A stretch of DNA of 64,000 nt from Streptomonospora litoralis. GTDB lineage: Bacteria > Actinomycetota > Actinomycetes > Streptosporangiales > Streptosporangiaceae. The notes below the pieces were generated by a model. The model did not search any database and was not told the DNA's origin. It saw only the letters and a program-made list of their open reading frames with translations. Numbering within the stretch: position 1 is the stretch's first letter; each line of letters begins with the position of its first letter. Positions 33,174-40,916 of this stretch are shown piece by piece. Position numbers and translations under genes: made by a program. The stretch covers positions 1,855,101 through 1,919,100 of the forward strand of contig NZ_CP036455.1 of NCBI RefSeq assembly GCF_004323735.1. The letters run 5' to 3'.

Positions 33174-33896
33174 TTATTCGGGGGCGGTCTGGTCGAGGCG
33201 GTCGCGGGCGATGGCGGCGTAGTGGCCGCTGATCTCGACGCCGACGAAAGCGCGGCCTTCGGCCAGGGCGGCGACGCCGGTGGAGCCGGCGCCGGCGCAG
33301 GGGTCGAGGATCGTGCCGCCGGCGGGGGTGATCTTGACCAGCTCGCGCAGGACCTCGACGGGCTTCTGGGTGATGTGCTGGCGGCGGCGGCCGCGGGGTT
33401 GGGAGCCCTCGACGAGGCCGGGCAGGTAGATGGTGGGGGCGTGGCGGTAGGGCTCGCCGTGGGTGCCCCAGACGACGTATTCGCAGGCCCTACGGAATCC
33501 GTCCTTGGTGGGGCGGGTGGCGGGCTTGTGCCAGGGGATGATGCCGCGCCAGGTCCAGCCGGCGGCCTGGAGGGCGTCGGTGGTGGTGGGCAGCTGCGAC
33601 CAGTCGGTGAACACCAGCGCGCTACCGCCGGGGCGGGTGATGCGCAGCCCGTGGCCGAGGAGGAGGCCCAGCCAGGCGAGGTAGCCCCGCTGGTCCTTGG
33701 TGTCGCCGGTGAAATCCGCGAGGTCGTGCTGGGCGTCGCCGGAGACGTATTTGCCGCGGGCGGTGTCGCCGCGGCGGGCGGCGGGTGTGAGGCCGCCGGC
33801 GTTGTACGGGGGGTCGGTGATCAGGGCGTCGGTGGTGCCGGTGGGCAGGGTGGGCAGGATGGCGAGGGCGTCGCCGTGGTGGATGGTGGCGGGCAC
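33174..33896 (-). CDS. DNA methyltransferase (beta-class, N6-adenine or N4-cytosine)
   Basis: The catalytic motif IV TDPPYN comes first (about residue 28) and the SAM-binding motif I DPCAGAGSTGVAALAEG last (about 200-216), the order of beta-class enzymes; HITQKPVEVLRELV before motif I is also typical. No specificity domain or restriction enzyme is adjacent, so it is an orphan phage methylase, probably protecting phage DNA or marking sites. GGAG lies 6 nt before the GTG. Confidence 0.9.
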   Translation of the reverse strand: MPATIHHGDALAILPTLPTGTTDALITDPPYNAGGLTPAARRGDTARGKYVSGDAQHDLADFTGDTKDQRGYLAWLGLLLGHGLRITRPGGSALVFTDWSQLPTTTDALQAAGWTWRGIIPWHKPATRPTKDGFRRACEYVVWGTHGEPYRHAPTIYLPGLVEGSQPRGRRRQHITQKPVEVLRELVKITPAGGTILDPCAGAGSTGVAALAEGRAFVGVEISGHYAAIARDRLDQTAPE

Positions 33897-33940
33897 GTGG
33901 GCTCCGGAGCAGTGGGGTGGGGGTCTGCACCGGACGGGGT

Positions 33941-33975
33941 GGCCGCCTCGGGGCACAGGTCCCGAGGCGGCCTTT
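33941..33975. terminator. 12-bp stem terminator
   Basis: GGCCGCCTCGGG and its exact complement enclose an 8-nt loop, followed by TTT on the plus strand. It lies between the HTH gene and the methyltransferase start. Confidence 0.7.
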
Positions 33976-33986
33976 GGAGCAACCCT

Positions 33987-34256
33987 CTATGAGGAGTCGT
34001 TCGGGGGTGGGTTCGTGACGGCTGCGGTGCCGGGGGTTTTGGGGTGGGGGGTGCGGCGGGCGCGGTGGCGGGTGGCTTGTTCGGCGCGGGCGACGTCGAC
34101 GAGGCTGTACTTGGCCTCGCCGCGTTCGCCGGGGTTGGCGCGGGTGAGTAGGCCGCGGCGGCACCATTGGCGGATGGTGGAGGGGTCGACGCCGCAGTGG
34201 TCGGCGGCCTCGGCGGTAGTGATCAGCTGGAAGGGGTCGGCCAGCAGCATGAGCAC
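33987..34256 (-). CDS. MerR/excisionase-type HTH protein
   Basis: The 89-residue protein has a winged-helix start, FQLITTAEAADHCGVDPSTI then RQWCRRGLLTRANPG, typical of small phage HTH regulators. A basic Pro-rich tail follows. The second GTG is favoured by GGAGGG five nt upstream. It sits between the Ro60 gene and the methyltransferase and might regulate either. Confidence 0.75.
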   Translation of the reverse strand: MLMLLADPFQLITTAEAADHCGVDPSTIRQWCRRGLLTRANPGERGEAKYSLVDVARAEQATRHRARRTPHPKTPGTAAVTNPPPNDSS

Positions 34257-34277
34257 CACCGCCCTCCGAAATGACGA

Positions 34278-34309
34278 ATGCCCCGGCCAGGTGTCCTGGT
34301 CCGGGGCAT
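34278..34309. terminator. Terminator-like hairpin between Ro60 and HTH genes
   Basis: ATGCCCCGG and CCGGGGCAT form a 9-bp stem with a further CCAGG/CCTGG pairing in the loop. It may end the Ro60 transcript. Confidence 0.6.
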
Positions 34310-34329
34310 AGAGGTGTCGCTGGCATCAG

Positions 34330-34343
34330 CGTGACATGTCACG
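34330..34343. promoter_or_regulatory. 14-bp perfect palindrome, operator-like
   Basis: CGTGACATGTCACG lies upstream of the HTH gene and downstream of Ro60. Perfect symmetry and position suggest a dimeric-repressor site, possibly for the HTH protein itself. Confidence 0.45.
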
Positions 34344-34410
34344 GCACCAAGATCAACGAATCGGGTTCGTGACGGTCGTGTCGCTGATGTGAGGTCGGCG
34401 ACGGGCGGGG

Positions 34411-36045
34411 TTATGCCGCGGGTTCGTCGGCGGTGGTCTGCCAGGGCCAGGCGGCGGCGCGGCCGGCCTCGAGCAGGGGGATGAGGCGGAAGCAGGCGTC
34501 GGTGAGTCCGCCGAAGGTGTGCCGGTGGCCGAGGCCGCTGGGGGCGTGACCGCGCTTGTAGCCGGCCAGGTTGAAGGTGTACATGGGCACCCGCTCGGGG
34601 ATGGCGGCGTGGACGCTGGGGCCGGCGGCCTGCTCGTCGGTGAGCAGCACGACGCGGTCGTGGCCGGCGTAGTGGCGGTGCAGGGCGGCTGCGGTATCGG
34701 TGCCGCCGCCGAGGAAGTAGCCGCCGCGCGACCACCGATCGAGGCTGCGCAGCAGGGACTCGCCGGCCTTCAGGGGGAACGCTGCGGTGTGGGCGCCGCG
34801 GGGGTCGCCGACGTAGCGCTGGGCGCTGGAGAAGCTGACGACCTCGGCGGCCGCGCAGCGGGCGGCCAGGGCGACGCCGAACAGGGCTGCGGCGTCCCAC
34901 CGCATCATGGTGCCGTCGGCCGAGAACCCGCTGTGCATGCTCGAGCTGGTGTCGACCATGACCAGGGTGCGGCCGGTCAGGGTCGGGATGTTGGCCAGCG
35001 AGTGGGTGAGCGCTTGGTCGAGGGCGTAGGCCCACCGCAGGCTCGGCGCCTGGCGGTAGGCGGTCAGGAACCGGAACGGGAACTGCTTGGAGCGGGCGAC
35101 CTGGTCGGGGTCGGCCAGCCGCTGGGCGACGTGCTGGGCGACGCTGTCGGGCACGCCGGCCTCGTCGAGGTTGCGGAGGTTACGCAGCGTGGCCATGTAG
35201 CCCATGGACGGCAGCACCGATTCCCACAGCGCCACCTTGTCGACGCGGTCGCCGGCGATCGACAGCACCTGCTCCCAGGTGAATGCGAGGTCGCGCAGCG
35301 CGTCGGGGTCGAGCAGGGCGGCGGGGTCCTCGGCGGCGCGGGCGCGCAGGCGCGCATGGCCGTTGAGCCGCTGCAGCGCGCCGGGGATGTCGGCGTCGGG
35401 GCGGTGGCGGCGGTCGATGGCGTAGCCGTAGAGGACGTCGCGCCAGGTGCCACGGATGTGGGGGTGGTGGGTGCGGGGCTGGACCAGCTCGACCACGTCG
35501 CCGAACCGGTAGTCGGCGGCGGAGCTGTCGTACTTGAGCATGGTGCGCTCGTTGTAGAGGTCCAGCAGGGCGTCGGCCACGCCGCGCTTGAGGGCGATGG
35601 GCATGCGGCGGCCGTAGCGGCCGTGCCAGTAGGCGATGAGCTCGCCGGGTTCGTCGGCGCGGCCCAAGGCGGCGCGCACGGCCGTGCGGGTGTGGCCGGA
35701 GGCGCCGGCCTCGGTGCGGGCGTGGGCCATCTCGGCGGCGGCGACGAGGGGCGCGGTGCGCATGTGGGCGCCGGTGCGTAGCCAGCCGATGAGGCCGGTG
35801 AGCCAGGCGGGGTCCTCCAGGGCCAGGCGGTGGACGAGGGTGCGGTAGCGGCCGTCGCGCACGCCGGCGGCCTCGTAGAACGTCTGTTCGCCGACGAGGT
35901 TGGTGACGGCGAGGAGGAACAGTTCGCTGCGGGGGTCGCGGGCGTGGCCGGGTGCGCCCTCGTGGGTGGCGCCGGAGGCGATCTCCTCGGCGCGGACGGG
36001 GCTGCGGCCGGCGGGTAGGGTGCCGCCGCGGTTGAACTTGGCCAT
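34411..36045 (-). CDS. Ro60-type RNA-binding protein (TROVE plus vWA domains)
   Basis: The 544-residue protein has a helical TROVE ring domain (about 15-350, with YDSSAADYRFGDVVELVQPR and LPSMGYMATLRNLRNLDE) and a C-terminal von Willebrand A domain with the MIDAS motif LVMVDTSSSMHS (D365, S367, S369) and GGGTDTAAAL. Ro60 binds Y RNAs on its outer surface and misfolded RNA ends in its central hole; bacterial Ro60 works with Y RNA and PNPase in RNA decay. Two tRNA-like RNAs lie just upstream on the same strand. GGAGGAG precedes the ATG. Confidence 0.92.
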   Translation of the reverse strand: MAKFNRGGTLPAGRSPVRAEEIASGATHEGAPGHARDPRSELFLLAVTNLVGEQTFYEAAGVRDGRYRTLVHRLALEDPAWLTGLIGWLRTGAHMRTAPLVAAAEMAHARTEAGASGHTRTAVRAALGRADEPGELIAYWHGRYGRRMPIALKRGVADALLDLYNERTMLKYDSSAADYRFGDVVELVQPRTHHPHIRGTWRDVLYGYAIDRRHRPDADIPGALQRLNGHARLRARAAEDPAALLDPDALRDLAFTWEQVLSIAGDRVDKVALWESVLPSMGYMATLRNLRNLDEAGVPDSVAQHVAQRLADPDQVARSKQFPFRFLTAYRQAPSLRWAYALDQALTHSLANIPTLTGRTLVMVDTSSSMHSGFSADGTMMRWDAAALFGVALAARCAAAEVVSFSSAQRYVGDPRGAHTAAFPLKAGESLLRSLDRWSRGGYFLGGGTDTAAALHRHYAGHDRVVLLTDEQAAGPSVHAAIPERVPMYTFNLAGYKRGHAPSGLGHRHTFGGLTDACFRLIPLLEAGRAAAWPWQTTADEPAA

Positions 36046-36149
36046 CGGGCTCCTCCTTCAGGGGTGGGAGGAGCGGCTCCATGGGCGGCCCGATAACAGG
36101 GTGGCGTCGGGGTTTAGTGTCCTTGGCCGCTGGACGACACCAGCCAGGG

Positions 36150-36292
36150 GCTGGCGGCGGGATTCGAACCCGCGTCTCTCCTTTGCGAGAGGAAGTATCC
36201 GGCACCGGCACTTCGGGCCGCCTATGGAGTTGTCCTCCCGAGAACGGGGCGGCGTCGGTACGTAAGCGCTCTGCCAGCTGAGCTACACCGGC
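36150..36292 (-). ncRNA. Candidate Y RNA 1 (tRNA-like, extended arm)
   Basis: Read on the minus strand, it begins like a tRNA: acceptor GCCGGTG, TA, and D-arm GCTC-AGCTGGCA-GAGC (36283-36268). It ends with T-arm GCGGG-TTCGAAT-CCCGC (36173-36157) and acceptor CGCCAGC, which pairs with the 5' strand at six of seven positions. Where the anticodon arm should be lie 94 nt that contain CCCGAAGTG, then GGATACTTC (36217-36192), and a CTCTC/GAGAG hairpin. A tRNA mimic next to Ro60 is the hallmark of bacterial Y RNAs. The exact ends and fold are inferred. Confidence 0.7.
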
Positions 36293-36296
36293 GTTA

Positions 36297-36391
36297 CCCG
36301 GTGACGGGACTCGAACCCGCGACCACTCGATTAACCATCGAAGTATCCGATGCCTGCACTTCGGTGAGGTGGAAATGACCGTAGCACCGGG
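36297..36391 (-). ncRNA. Candidate Y RNA 2 (tRNA-like)
   Basis: The 95-nt RNA lies 4 nt upstream of the first one. Acceptor strands CCCGGTG (36391-36385) and CACCGGG (36303-36297) pair at all seven positions and the T-arm is GCGGG-TTCGAGT-CCCGT. No normal D-arm is seen. The body carries ACCGAAGTG and GGATACTTC as in RNA 1, and CCACCTC pairs with GAGTGG with one bulged C. A GGTTAA loop could be read as an Asn anticodon, but base 33 would not be U, which argues against an ordinary tRNA. Confidence 0.65.
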
Positions 36392-36413
36392 TGATACGCC
36401 GATTCCAACGCGT

Positions 36414-36656
36414 TTATGGATTGTCATTGCCCGCGTTATCGGCGAGGCGCCAGCCCCACAGCTGCGGCGTCGCCTCGGAGCCGCCGACGGTGACCTCGAG
36501 GGTGCGGCCGGGCAGCATCAGGGCGGGCAGTCCGGTGGCGGTCACGAGGTCGGCCACGGCCGCGACGATCGTCGTGCCGCGGCCGTCGTCGAGGGCGATC
36601 TCGAGGTCCTGGCCGTCCAGGCGCACCACGCGGGCGCGGAGACACGTCGACATCAT
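36414..36656 (-). CDS. Hypothetical small phage protein (80 aa)
   Basis: A beta-rich protein with RARVVRLDGQDLEIALDDG, then TTIVAAVADLVTATGLPALM and RTLEVTVGG, possibly a small SH3-like barrel. Several in-frame ATGs lie at the start and none has a clear Shine-Dalgarno; 36656 is a compromise. It is the first early-side gene before the RNA pair. Confidence 0.5.
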   Translation of the reverse strand: MMSTCLRARVVRLDGQDLEIALDDGRGTTIVAAVADLVTATGLPALMLPGRTLEVTVGGSEATPQLWGWRLADNAGNDNP

Positions 36657-36704
36657 TACGGCACCGATCATCAGCAGAAACGGGGGGCGAGGGCGGTACA
36701 GAGC

Positions 36705-37244
36705 TTAGTGCAGACCGGTGACAGGCGGGTCGGGAACGTAGACGCGGCGGAAGTCGTCGTGGCCGGTCGTGGCGCGGTGGGCCTCGCGCCAGGCCGCCAG
36801 ATCCGCGGAGGTGGGGAACTCCTGCAGGCGCCAGGGCGTGCACGCGCGGCACCACAGCAGGTGCCGCGGCTCGGTGACGTTGAGCCGCCGCAGCGTGCCC
36901 AGATCCGTCCAGGGCGCGGCCGCGGCGGGCGGGGCGTCGAGGTTGATCGCGGTGTCGGGGTCGGTGATCGTCACGGAGTCCTGCACCCCGGCGTGTTCGT
37001 AGAGGGCCGGCACCGGCCACAGCTCGGCGCGGCGGAGGACGTAGTGGTGCACGCGAGGGCCGGTCGGGCGGACGCGGACGGCGCCGGGGCCCCACCAGGA
37101 GGCCGGGTCGTCATCGGGGGGCGGCTCGATGTGCCAGCCTTCGGCGGGGGTCACGTCGACCCGGCAGCACCTGCCGTCCAGCGGTCCGCCGACGATCACG
37201 ACGCGGTGGCCGGCGGCGTCTGGGTCGTCGCTGACGCGCCTCAT
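36705..37244 (-). CDS. Hypothetical phage protein with GGPLDG motif (179 aa)
   Basis: The protein starts with VVIVGGPLDGRCCRVDV, a motif found in many small actinophage proteins and repeated in the gene at 37567. A central region with HHYVLRRAELWPVPAL follows, then a C-terminal WCRACTPWRLQEFPTSADLA. The ATG overlaps the upstream stop. Function unknown. Confidence 0.6.
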   Translation of the reverse strand: MRRVSDDPDAAGHRVVIVGGPLDGRCCRVDVTPAEGWHIEPPPDDDPASWWGPGAVRVRPTGPRVHHYVLRRAELWPVPALYEHAGVQDSVTITDPDTAINLDAPPAAAAPWTDLGTLRRLNVTEPRHLLWCRACTPWRLQEFPTSADLAAWREAHRATTGHDDFRRVYVPDPPVTGLH

Positions 37245-37570
37245 CGCGCCGTCGGCGAGCCGGTGAAGCTGACGAAGAAGGCGATGAGGCTGCAGGCGAT
37301 GGTGACGCCGGCGGTGGCGCCCCACCGGGCGTCGCCGGTCCAGATCCAGGCCAGCAGCAGGGCGGCGGTGGCCACCGCGAGGGCGGCGGCGATGTAGGCC
37401 GGGAGTCCGCGCGGGGCCGGGTCGTCCTCATCGCCGGTGCGGATCGTCAGCTGGTCCTGGCGGACGCCGGCGTCGCGCAGCGCCTGGACGATGGCGCCGT
37501 GCAGGGGCTCGTCGACCTGGTCCACGGTGACGTGCAGGCGGGTCGGTGCCGGCGTGGTCGGGTCGCTCAC
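37241..37570 (-). CDS. Two-TM phage membrane protein (109 aa)
   Basis: A soluble N-terminal half (LHVTVDQVDEPLHGAIVQAL) is followed by two hydrophobic helices at about 57-75 and 85-103, with a short basic end. Such early membrane proteins are often superinfection-exclusion or host-takeover factors, but nothing specific supports that. The GTG start overlaps the preceding stop. Confidence 0.65.
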   Translation of the reverse strand: MSDPTTPAPTRLHVTVDQVDEPLHGAIVQALRDAGVRQDQLTIRTGDEDDPAPRGLPAYIAAALAVATAALLLAWIWTGDARWGATAGVTIACSLIAFFVSFTGSPTAR

Positions 37571-38067
37571 GTGCGGTCTCCCGGGACGTAGCTGAAACGG
37601 CGGGGGTGGCCGAGCTGGCGCTCGTAGGTCAGCTCGGTGATGGTGCTGTCGGGTGCCAGCGCGGGGCCGGTGGTGTGAGGGACCACCAGGCGCAGGCGGT
37701 CGGCACGGGCCGTGACGGTGCGGCCGTCGGCCGGGCCGCCGACGAGGACGGCCTCGTATTCGCCGTGCACGTGCTCCTCATGCGCGATGGCGATCATGCC
37801 GACGTGGTCGTCCTCGACGCCATCGGCGAGGAAGACCTCGCGGTGCAGGGCGGCGTCACAAGCCCTGAAGACGACCGCGACGTCGGGGACGGTTGTGCGC
37901 AGTTCCTCCGTTAGCTGCCGCTGCATGCGCGCGGCGGCCGCCGCCCGCCCGGTGGTCTCGACCTCGAAGGGATCGGCTGTCAGGTGGCCCCATCCGATCG
38001 GGCGGTGCCCAGGCGGGACGTCGGCGGTGAAATGCTGCAGCGAGAGCGGGGCGGGGTGTTCGGTCAC
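37567..38067 (-). CDS. Hypothetical phage protein with GGPADG motif (166 aa)
   Basis: The N-terminal half has PIGWGHLTADPFEVETTGRA and a helix; the second half contains YEAVLVGGPADGRTVTA, related to the motif in the gene at 36705, followed by a TYERQLGHPRRFSYVPGD end. GGGAGG precedes the GTG. Confidence 0.6.
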   Translation of the reverse strand: MTEHPAPLSLQHFTADVPPGHRPIGWGHLTADPFEVETTGRAAAAARMQRQLTEELRTTVPDVAVVFRACDAALHREVFLADGVEDDHVGMIAIAHEEHVHGEYEAVLVGGPADGRTVTARADRLRLVVPHTTGPALAPDSTITELTYERQLGHPRRFSYVPGDRT

Positions 38068-38330
38068 CGGGGCCTCCCTACGGGGTCCTGGTCGGCGTGG
38101 GGTGCGGCGAGGACGAGGCCTGCCCGGTCGCAGAACTCGTCGAGGTCGATGCCGCCGTCGTAGGGGCGGCCGGTGTCGAAGTCCGCCACCAGGGGACCGC
38201 TGGGGTCGTCGAGGTTGACGGTGCCGTGGCCGTACCGATAGCGGAGATAGAGGCGGTTTCCTGCGAGGGTTTCTGCGTCCCACTGGGCGGGGCACGCCCA
38301 ACAGGTTTGGACGGCGCGGACGATGATCAC
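38064..38330 (-). CDS. Hypothetical phage protein (88 aa)
   Basis: It starts IIVRAVQTCWACPAQWDAET, where the CWAC pair could bind a metal, then RLYLRYRYGHGTVNLDD and an acidic helix. Overlaps on both sides (GTGA) place it in the early operon. Function unknown. Confidence 0.6.
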   Translation of the reverse strand: MIIVRAVQTCWACPAQWDAETLAGNRLYLRYRYGHGTVNLDDPSGPLVADFDTGRPYDGGIDLDEFCDRAGLVLAAPHADQDPVGRPR

Positions 38331-38797
38331 GGCGCCCACCTTTCGGGGTCGTAGTCGGGGTGGTCGGCGTAGACGGCGGCCGCGTCGAGGATGGCGTCCC
38401 AGCACGCCTCTCGGTAACCATCATCCTGGCCGCGGACGCGCGTGGCCACCGATGCGGGCATGCGGGCCGCGCGTTCGTACCGCTCGATCAGGCGCCGCTT
38501 GGCCCGGGCCTCGGCCAGCGCCCGGTCGGGATCCCAGCGGGCCATGTGGCGCTGGTTCGTCAGGGCGGGCAAGGGGTGATCGTCGGCGTCCTCGCCGTGG
38601 GCGGAGGCGATCTCCCAGGCGCAGGTATCGCGGCCGCACGAGTCGCGCGGGCCGATGCCGTAGGAGTCGGCGTCGGCGACCCAGCGCCGCGGGGGCTCGC
38701 CGGTCTCGGCGCGGGTCGCGGCCAGGGCTATCGACTCGTCCTCGGCGATGCGCGCCTTGAGGAAATCCAGGACGATTAGCGATTCGTTAATCGGCAT
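38327..38797 (-). CDS. DUF6221-family protein
   Basis: The helical protein matches the DUF6221 pattern of actinobacteria: an N-terminal VLDFLKARIAEDESIALAA, a mid HMARWDPDRALAEARAKRRL followed by IERYERAA, and a C-terminal AAVYADHPDYDPERW. The family is common in actinophages and has no assigned role. A GTG two codons upstream is an alternative start; it overlaps the previous gene. Confidence 0.75.
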   Translation of the reverse strand: MPINESLIVLDFLKARIAEDESIALAATRAETGEPPRRWVADADSYGIGPRDSCGRDTCAWEIASAHGEDADDHPLPALTNQRHMARWDPDRALAEARAKRRLIERYERAARMPASVATRVRGQDDGYREACWDAILDAAAVYADHPDYDPERWAP

Positions 38798-39176
38798 TCT
38801 CACGGCCTTGGGCCACGTCGACGGCGTGCAGGGCGAGGATGAGGTCGGTGTGGGATCTGGGGTCGATGCCCAGCTGGTTCGGGTCGGTCTCGCCGCTGAG
38901 TGCGGCCAGCACCATGTTCAGCGGGTGGGCGGCTGTGCGGCTCGGGTGGGGCCAGGTGACGGCATGGGAGCGCCAGTGTTCGGCGGTGAACACGGCGGCT
39001 GCGAGGCGGCGGCGCAGCGGGGCGGTGGTGGCGCGCTCGGTCTCGAGCGCGGCGCTGACGGCCCGCCAGATCATGGCGTTGCGGTGTGCGGGGTCGGGCG
39101 GCATGGTGTCGCCCCACTGGTCGATCAGTTCGTAGACGGCTGCGTAGGCCGGGTCCAGCCCGGGCGGGTTATCCAT
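38787..39176 (-). CDS. Hypothetical phage protein (129 aa)
   Basis: A helical protein with YAAVYELIDQWGDTMPPDPA, RNAMIWRAVSAALETERA and VFTAEHWRSHAVTW. The ATG lies within the end of the upstream gene. No family or catalytic motif recognised. Confidence 0.6.
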   Translation of the reverse strand: MDNPPGLDPAYAAVYELIDQWGDTMPPDPAHRNAMIWRAVSAALETERATTAPLRRRLAAAVFTAEHWRSHAVTWPHPSRTAAHPLNMVLAALSGETDPNQLGIDPRSHTDLILALHAVDVAQGRENAD

Positions 39177-39384
39177 GGGTCTTCTCGTTCTTCCGTTTCC
39201 AGGGCCACCACCAGCGCGGCCGGTAGGTGCCACACGGGCAGTGTCCCGGGATCGCGATCAGATACGGGGGGATGTCCTTCCACCCGGCGGCGCATTGGCC
39301 GAAGAAGAACTGGCCGATGCTGTTGGGGCCTTCGCCGCGGGTGTGGGCCGATTTCGGGTGTCCGCACGTGCAAATCAGCCTCAT
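39169..39384 (-). CDS. Small Cys-rich phage protein (71 aa)
   Basis: Begins with MRLICTCGHPKSAHTRG and has FFFGQCAAGW then GHCPCGTYRPRWWWPW, giving two Cys pairs and several His that fit a zinc ribbon. The end is Trp- and Lys-rich. The ATG overlaps the upstream stop. Confidence 0.65.
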   Translation of the reverse strand: MRLICTCGHPKSAHTRGEGPNSIGQFFFGQCAAGWKDIPPYLIAIPGHCPCGTYRPRWWWPWKRKNEKTHG

Positions 39385-39671
39385 ACGTCCTCCAAGGTCG
39401 CGTCGAGGGTGAGCTGGCCGGTGATCTGCTCGCCGGCCTCGGCGGGGCGTCGGCGGCCGGTGCACAGCTGGCAGGTGGGGTCTTGCCACACGGGGTGCAG
39501 CCGGTCCGGGCTGATCGCGAATCCGGTGTGGCAGGCGGGGGCGGGGACCTGGACGCCGGCGATCCAGGTGCAGAGGTCCTGGGCGTGGATGACGTGGGAG
39601 TCGCCGATGCGGATGGCGGCGCCCTGGAACTGGGCCCGCATGGCGGCGGCCTGGGCCTCGACGTCAGGCAT
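39381..39671 (-). CDS. Hypothetical phage protein (96 aa)
   Basis: Contains an N-terminal helix, RIGDSHVIHAQDLCTWI, and CHTGFAISPDRLHPVW followed by CQLCTGRRRP, with four Cys that could form a metal site. Unknown function; part of the early operon. Confidence 0.55.
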   Translation of the reverse strand: MPDVEAQAAAMRAQFQGAAIRIGDSHVIHAQDLCTWIAGVQVPAPACHTGFAISPDRLHPVWQDPTCQLCTGRRRPAEAGEQITGQLTLDATLEDV

Positions 39672-39693
39672 CAGCCGGCCCCGGGGTGCTGGG

Positions 39694-40164
39694 TCATAGC
39701 GCCGCCCGCCCGGAGCCGTTGAGCTCCACGGTTTCCGTATGGCGGGGTTCAGGCCGCTGGTTCGGGGGCGGGTCGTCGACGAGCCGAGGCACGGTCGGCC
39801 TGCCGCCGGGGTTGGGGCACTCCTCGTGGATGCGCCCGCAGAAATGCAGGTCCAGCCAGGAGTACACGCCCCCCTCAGCGGTCAGCCCGGCGATGGCGAG
39901 CCCGTCCACCAGCGCGCGCCGCGCCGCGGCCGAGGCGGGGGTGCCGGGTGTGTACAGCAGCGCGTCGCCGTGGGCGCCCAGGATCGTGGCGGCGCCCCGG
40001 CAGGTGTCCTCTTTGCACCCGCGGCACGGCAGGGCGTCCAGGTGCAGCTGTAGCTGGTGCCAGTCCACGGCGGCGAGTTCGTGCATGCGCAGCGGTACCA
40101 GGGCGGCGAGCATGTCGCGTAGTCGAGGGTGGGGGTGGCCGGCCGAGCTGGGTGTGTGCGTCAT
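39694..40164 (-). CDS. Hypothetical phage protein with CRGC motif (156 aa)
   Basis: Starts THTPSSAGHPHPRLRDM and has LDALPCRGCKEDTCRGA with three Cys in a cluster, then ALVDGLAIAGLTAEGGVYSW and a proline-rich tail. The ATG overlaps the previous stop (ATGA). No function assigned. Confidence 0.55.
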   Translation of the reverse strand: MTHTPSSAGHPHPRLRDMLAALVPLRMHELAAVDWHQLQLHLDALPCRGCKEDTCRGAATILGAHGDALLYTPGTPASAAARRALVDGLAIAGLTAEGGVYSWLDLHFCGRIHEECPNPGGRPTVPRLVDDPPPNQRPEPRHTETVELNGSGRAAL

Positions 40165-40916
40165 GATGCGGCGGCCTCCAGGTCGGCGTCGGTCACCGGC
40201 GTGCGGCACGAGGAGCAGTAGGCGGTCGAGCCGGATTCGCGGACGACGGCGAGCAGCTCGCAGGCCGGGCAGATGACGCCGGGCACGGTCTCCAGGCGGC
40301 GGGTCTGGCCGGCGCGGGCGCGGGCGCGGCGGTGCAGGGTGAGGATCTCCTCGACGGCGTCGGCGGCGCCGAGGTCGACGGGGACGTGGGCGTCGTCGTC
40401 GCGGATGCGGCCGACGTCGGACAGCAGGTGGAGATCGCCGATGTCCTCGAGCTTGAATTGGCGCATCATCGGCTCCGGCGGCAGATTGAGCAGGACCTCG
40501 AGGTGGCGGCCGAGAGTGGTGGTGATGCGGGTCAGGGGGCGGCCGGCGGGCTGGGGGCCGAGGGTGGTGCGGTCGGTCAGCCGGGCGACGACGCGTACCC
40601 GCTCCTCCCAGCTCGCGAGGACCTCGTACAGCTCGCGCATGAGGGCGTCGACGTCGCCGCGGATCGGCAGCGGCGCCTCGGCGCGGCCGGTGCCGCCGCT
40701 GCGCTCACCCAGCGGGCGGCTGGTGGGGCGCAGGTGCAGCCATAGCCAGGCGTAGAGCTCGGGGAACTCGGCGATGGCGTCGGCGAGGATGCGCCGGTCG
40801 GCCTCGCACAGCAGCCGCGGGCCCCAGGCGCCGCGGTACTCGCGCTGGTCGTCGATCCAGTAGGTGGCGCAGCGTTCGCCGCGCGCGCACTCACGGCCGT
40901 CGGAGTCCTCATGCAT
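40161..40916 (-). CDS. Conserved-type phage protein with C-terminal zinc ribbon (251 aa)
   Basis: An N-terminal part with Cys/His residues (ECARGERCATYW) is followed by a helical core (RILADAIAEFPELYAWLWLH, VRVVARLTDRTTLGPQP) and a C-terminal zinc ribbon, VICPACELLAVVRES then YCSSCRTPV. Proteins of this layout are frequent in actinophages and streptomycete elements; DNA binding is plausible. Confidence 0.65.
   Translation of the reverse strand: MHEDSDGRECARGERCATYWIDDQREYRGAWGPRLLCEADRRILADAIAEFPELYAWLWLHLRPTSRPLGERSGGTGRAEAPLPIRGDVDALMRELYEVLASWEERVRVVARLTDRTTLGPQPAGRPLTRITTTLGRHLEVLLNLPPEPMMRQFKLEDIGDLHLLSDVGRIRDDDAHVPVDLGAADAVEEILTLHRRARARAGQTRRLETVPGVICPACELLAVVRESGSTAYCSSCRTPVTDADLEAAAS

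Noticed and set aside
36150-36391. Two ordinary phage tRNAs (for example Asn-like and Cys-like)
   Set aside because: T-arms and acceptor stems fit, but no 7-nt anticodon loop with U33 is found, RNA 1 has 94 nt between D-arm and T-arm, and both share a non-tRNA CGAAGTG/GGATACTTC element beside a Ro60 gene.
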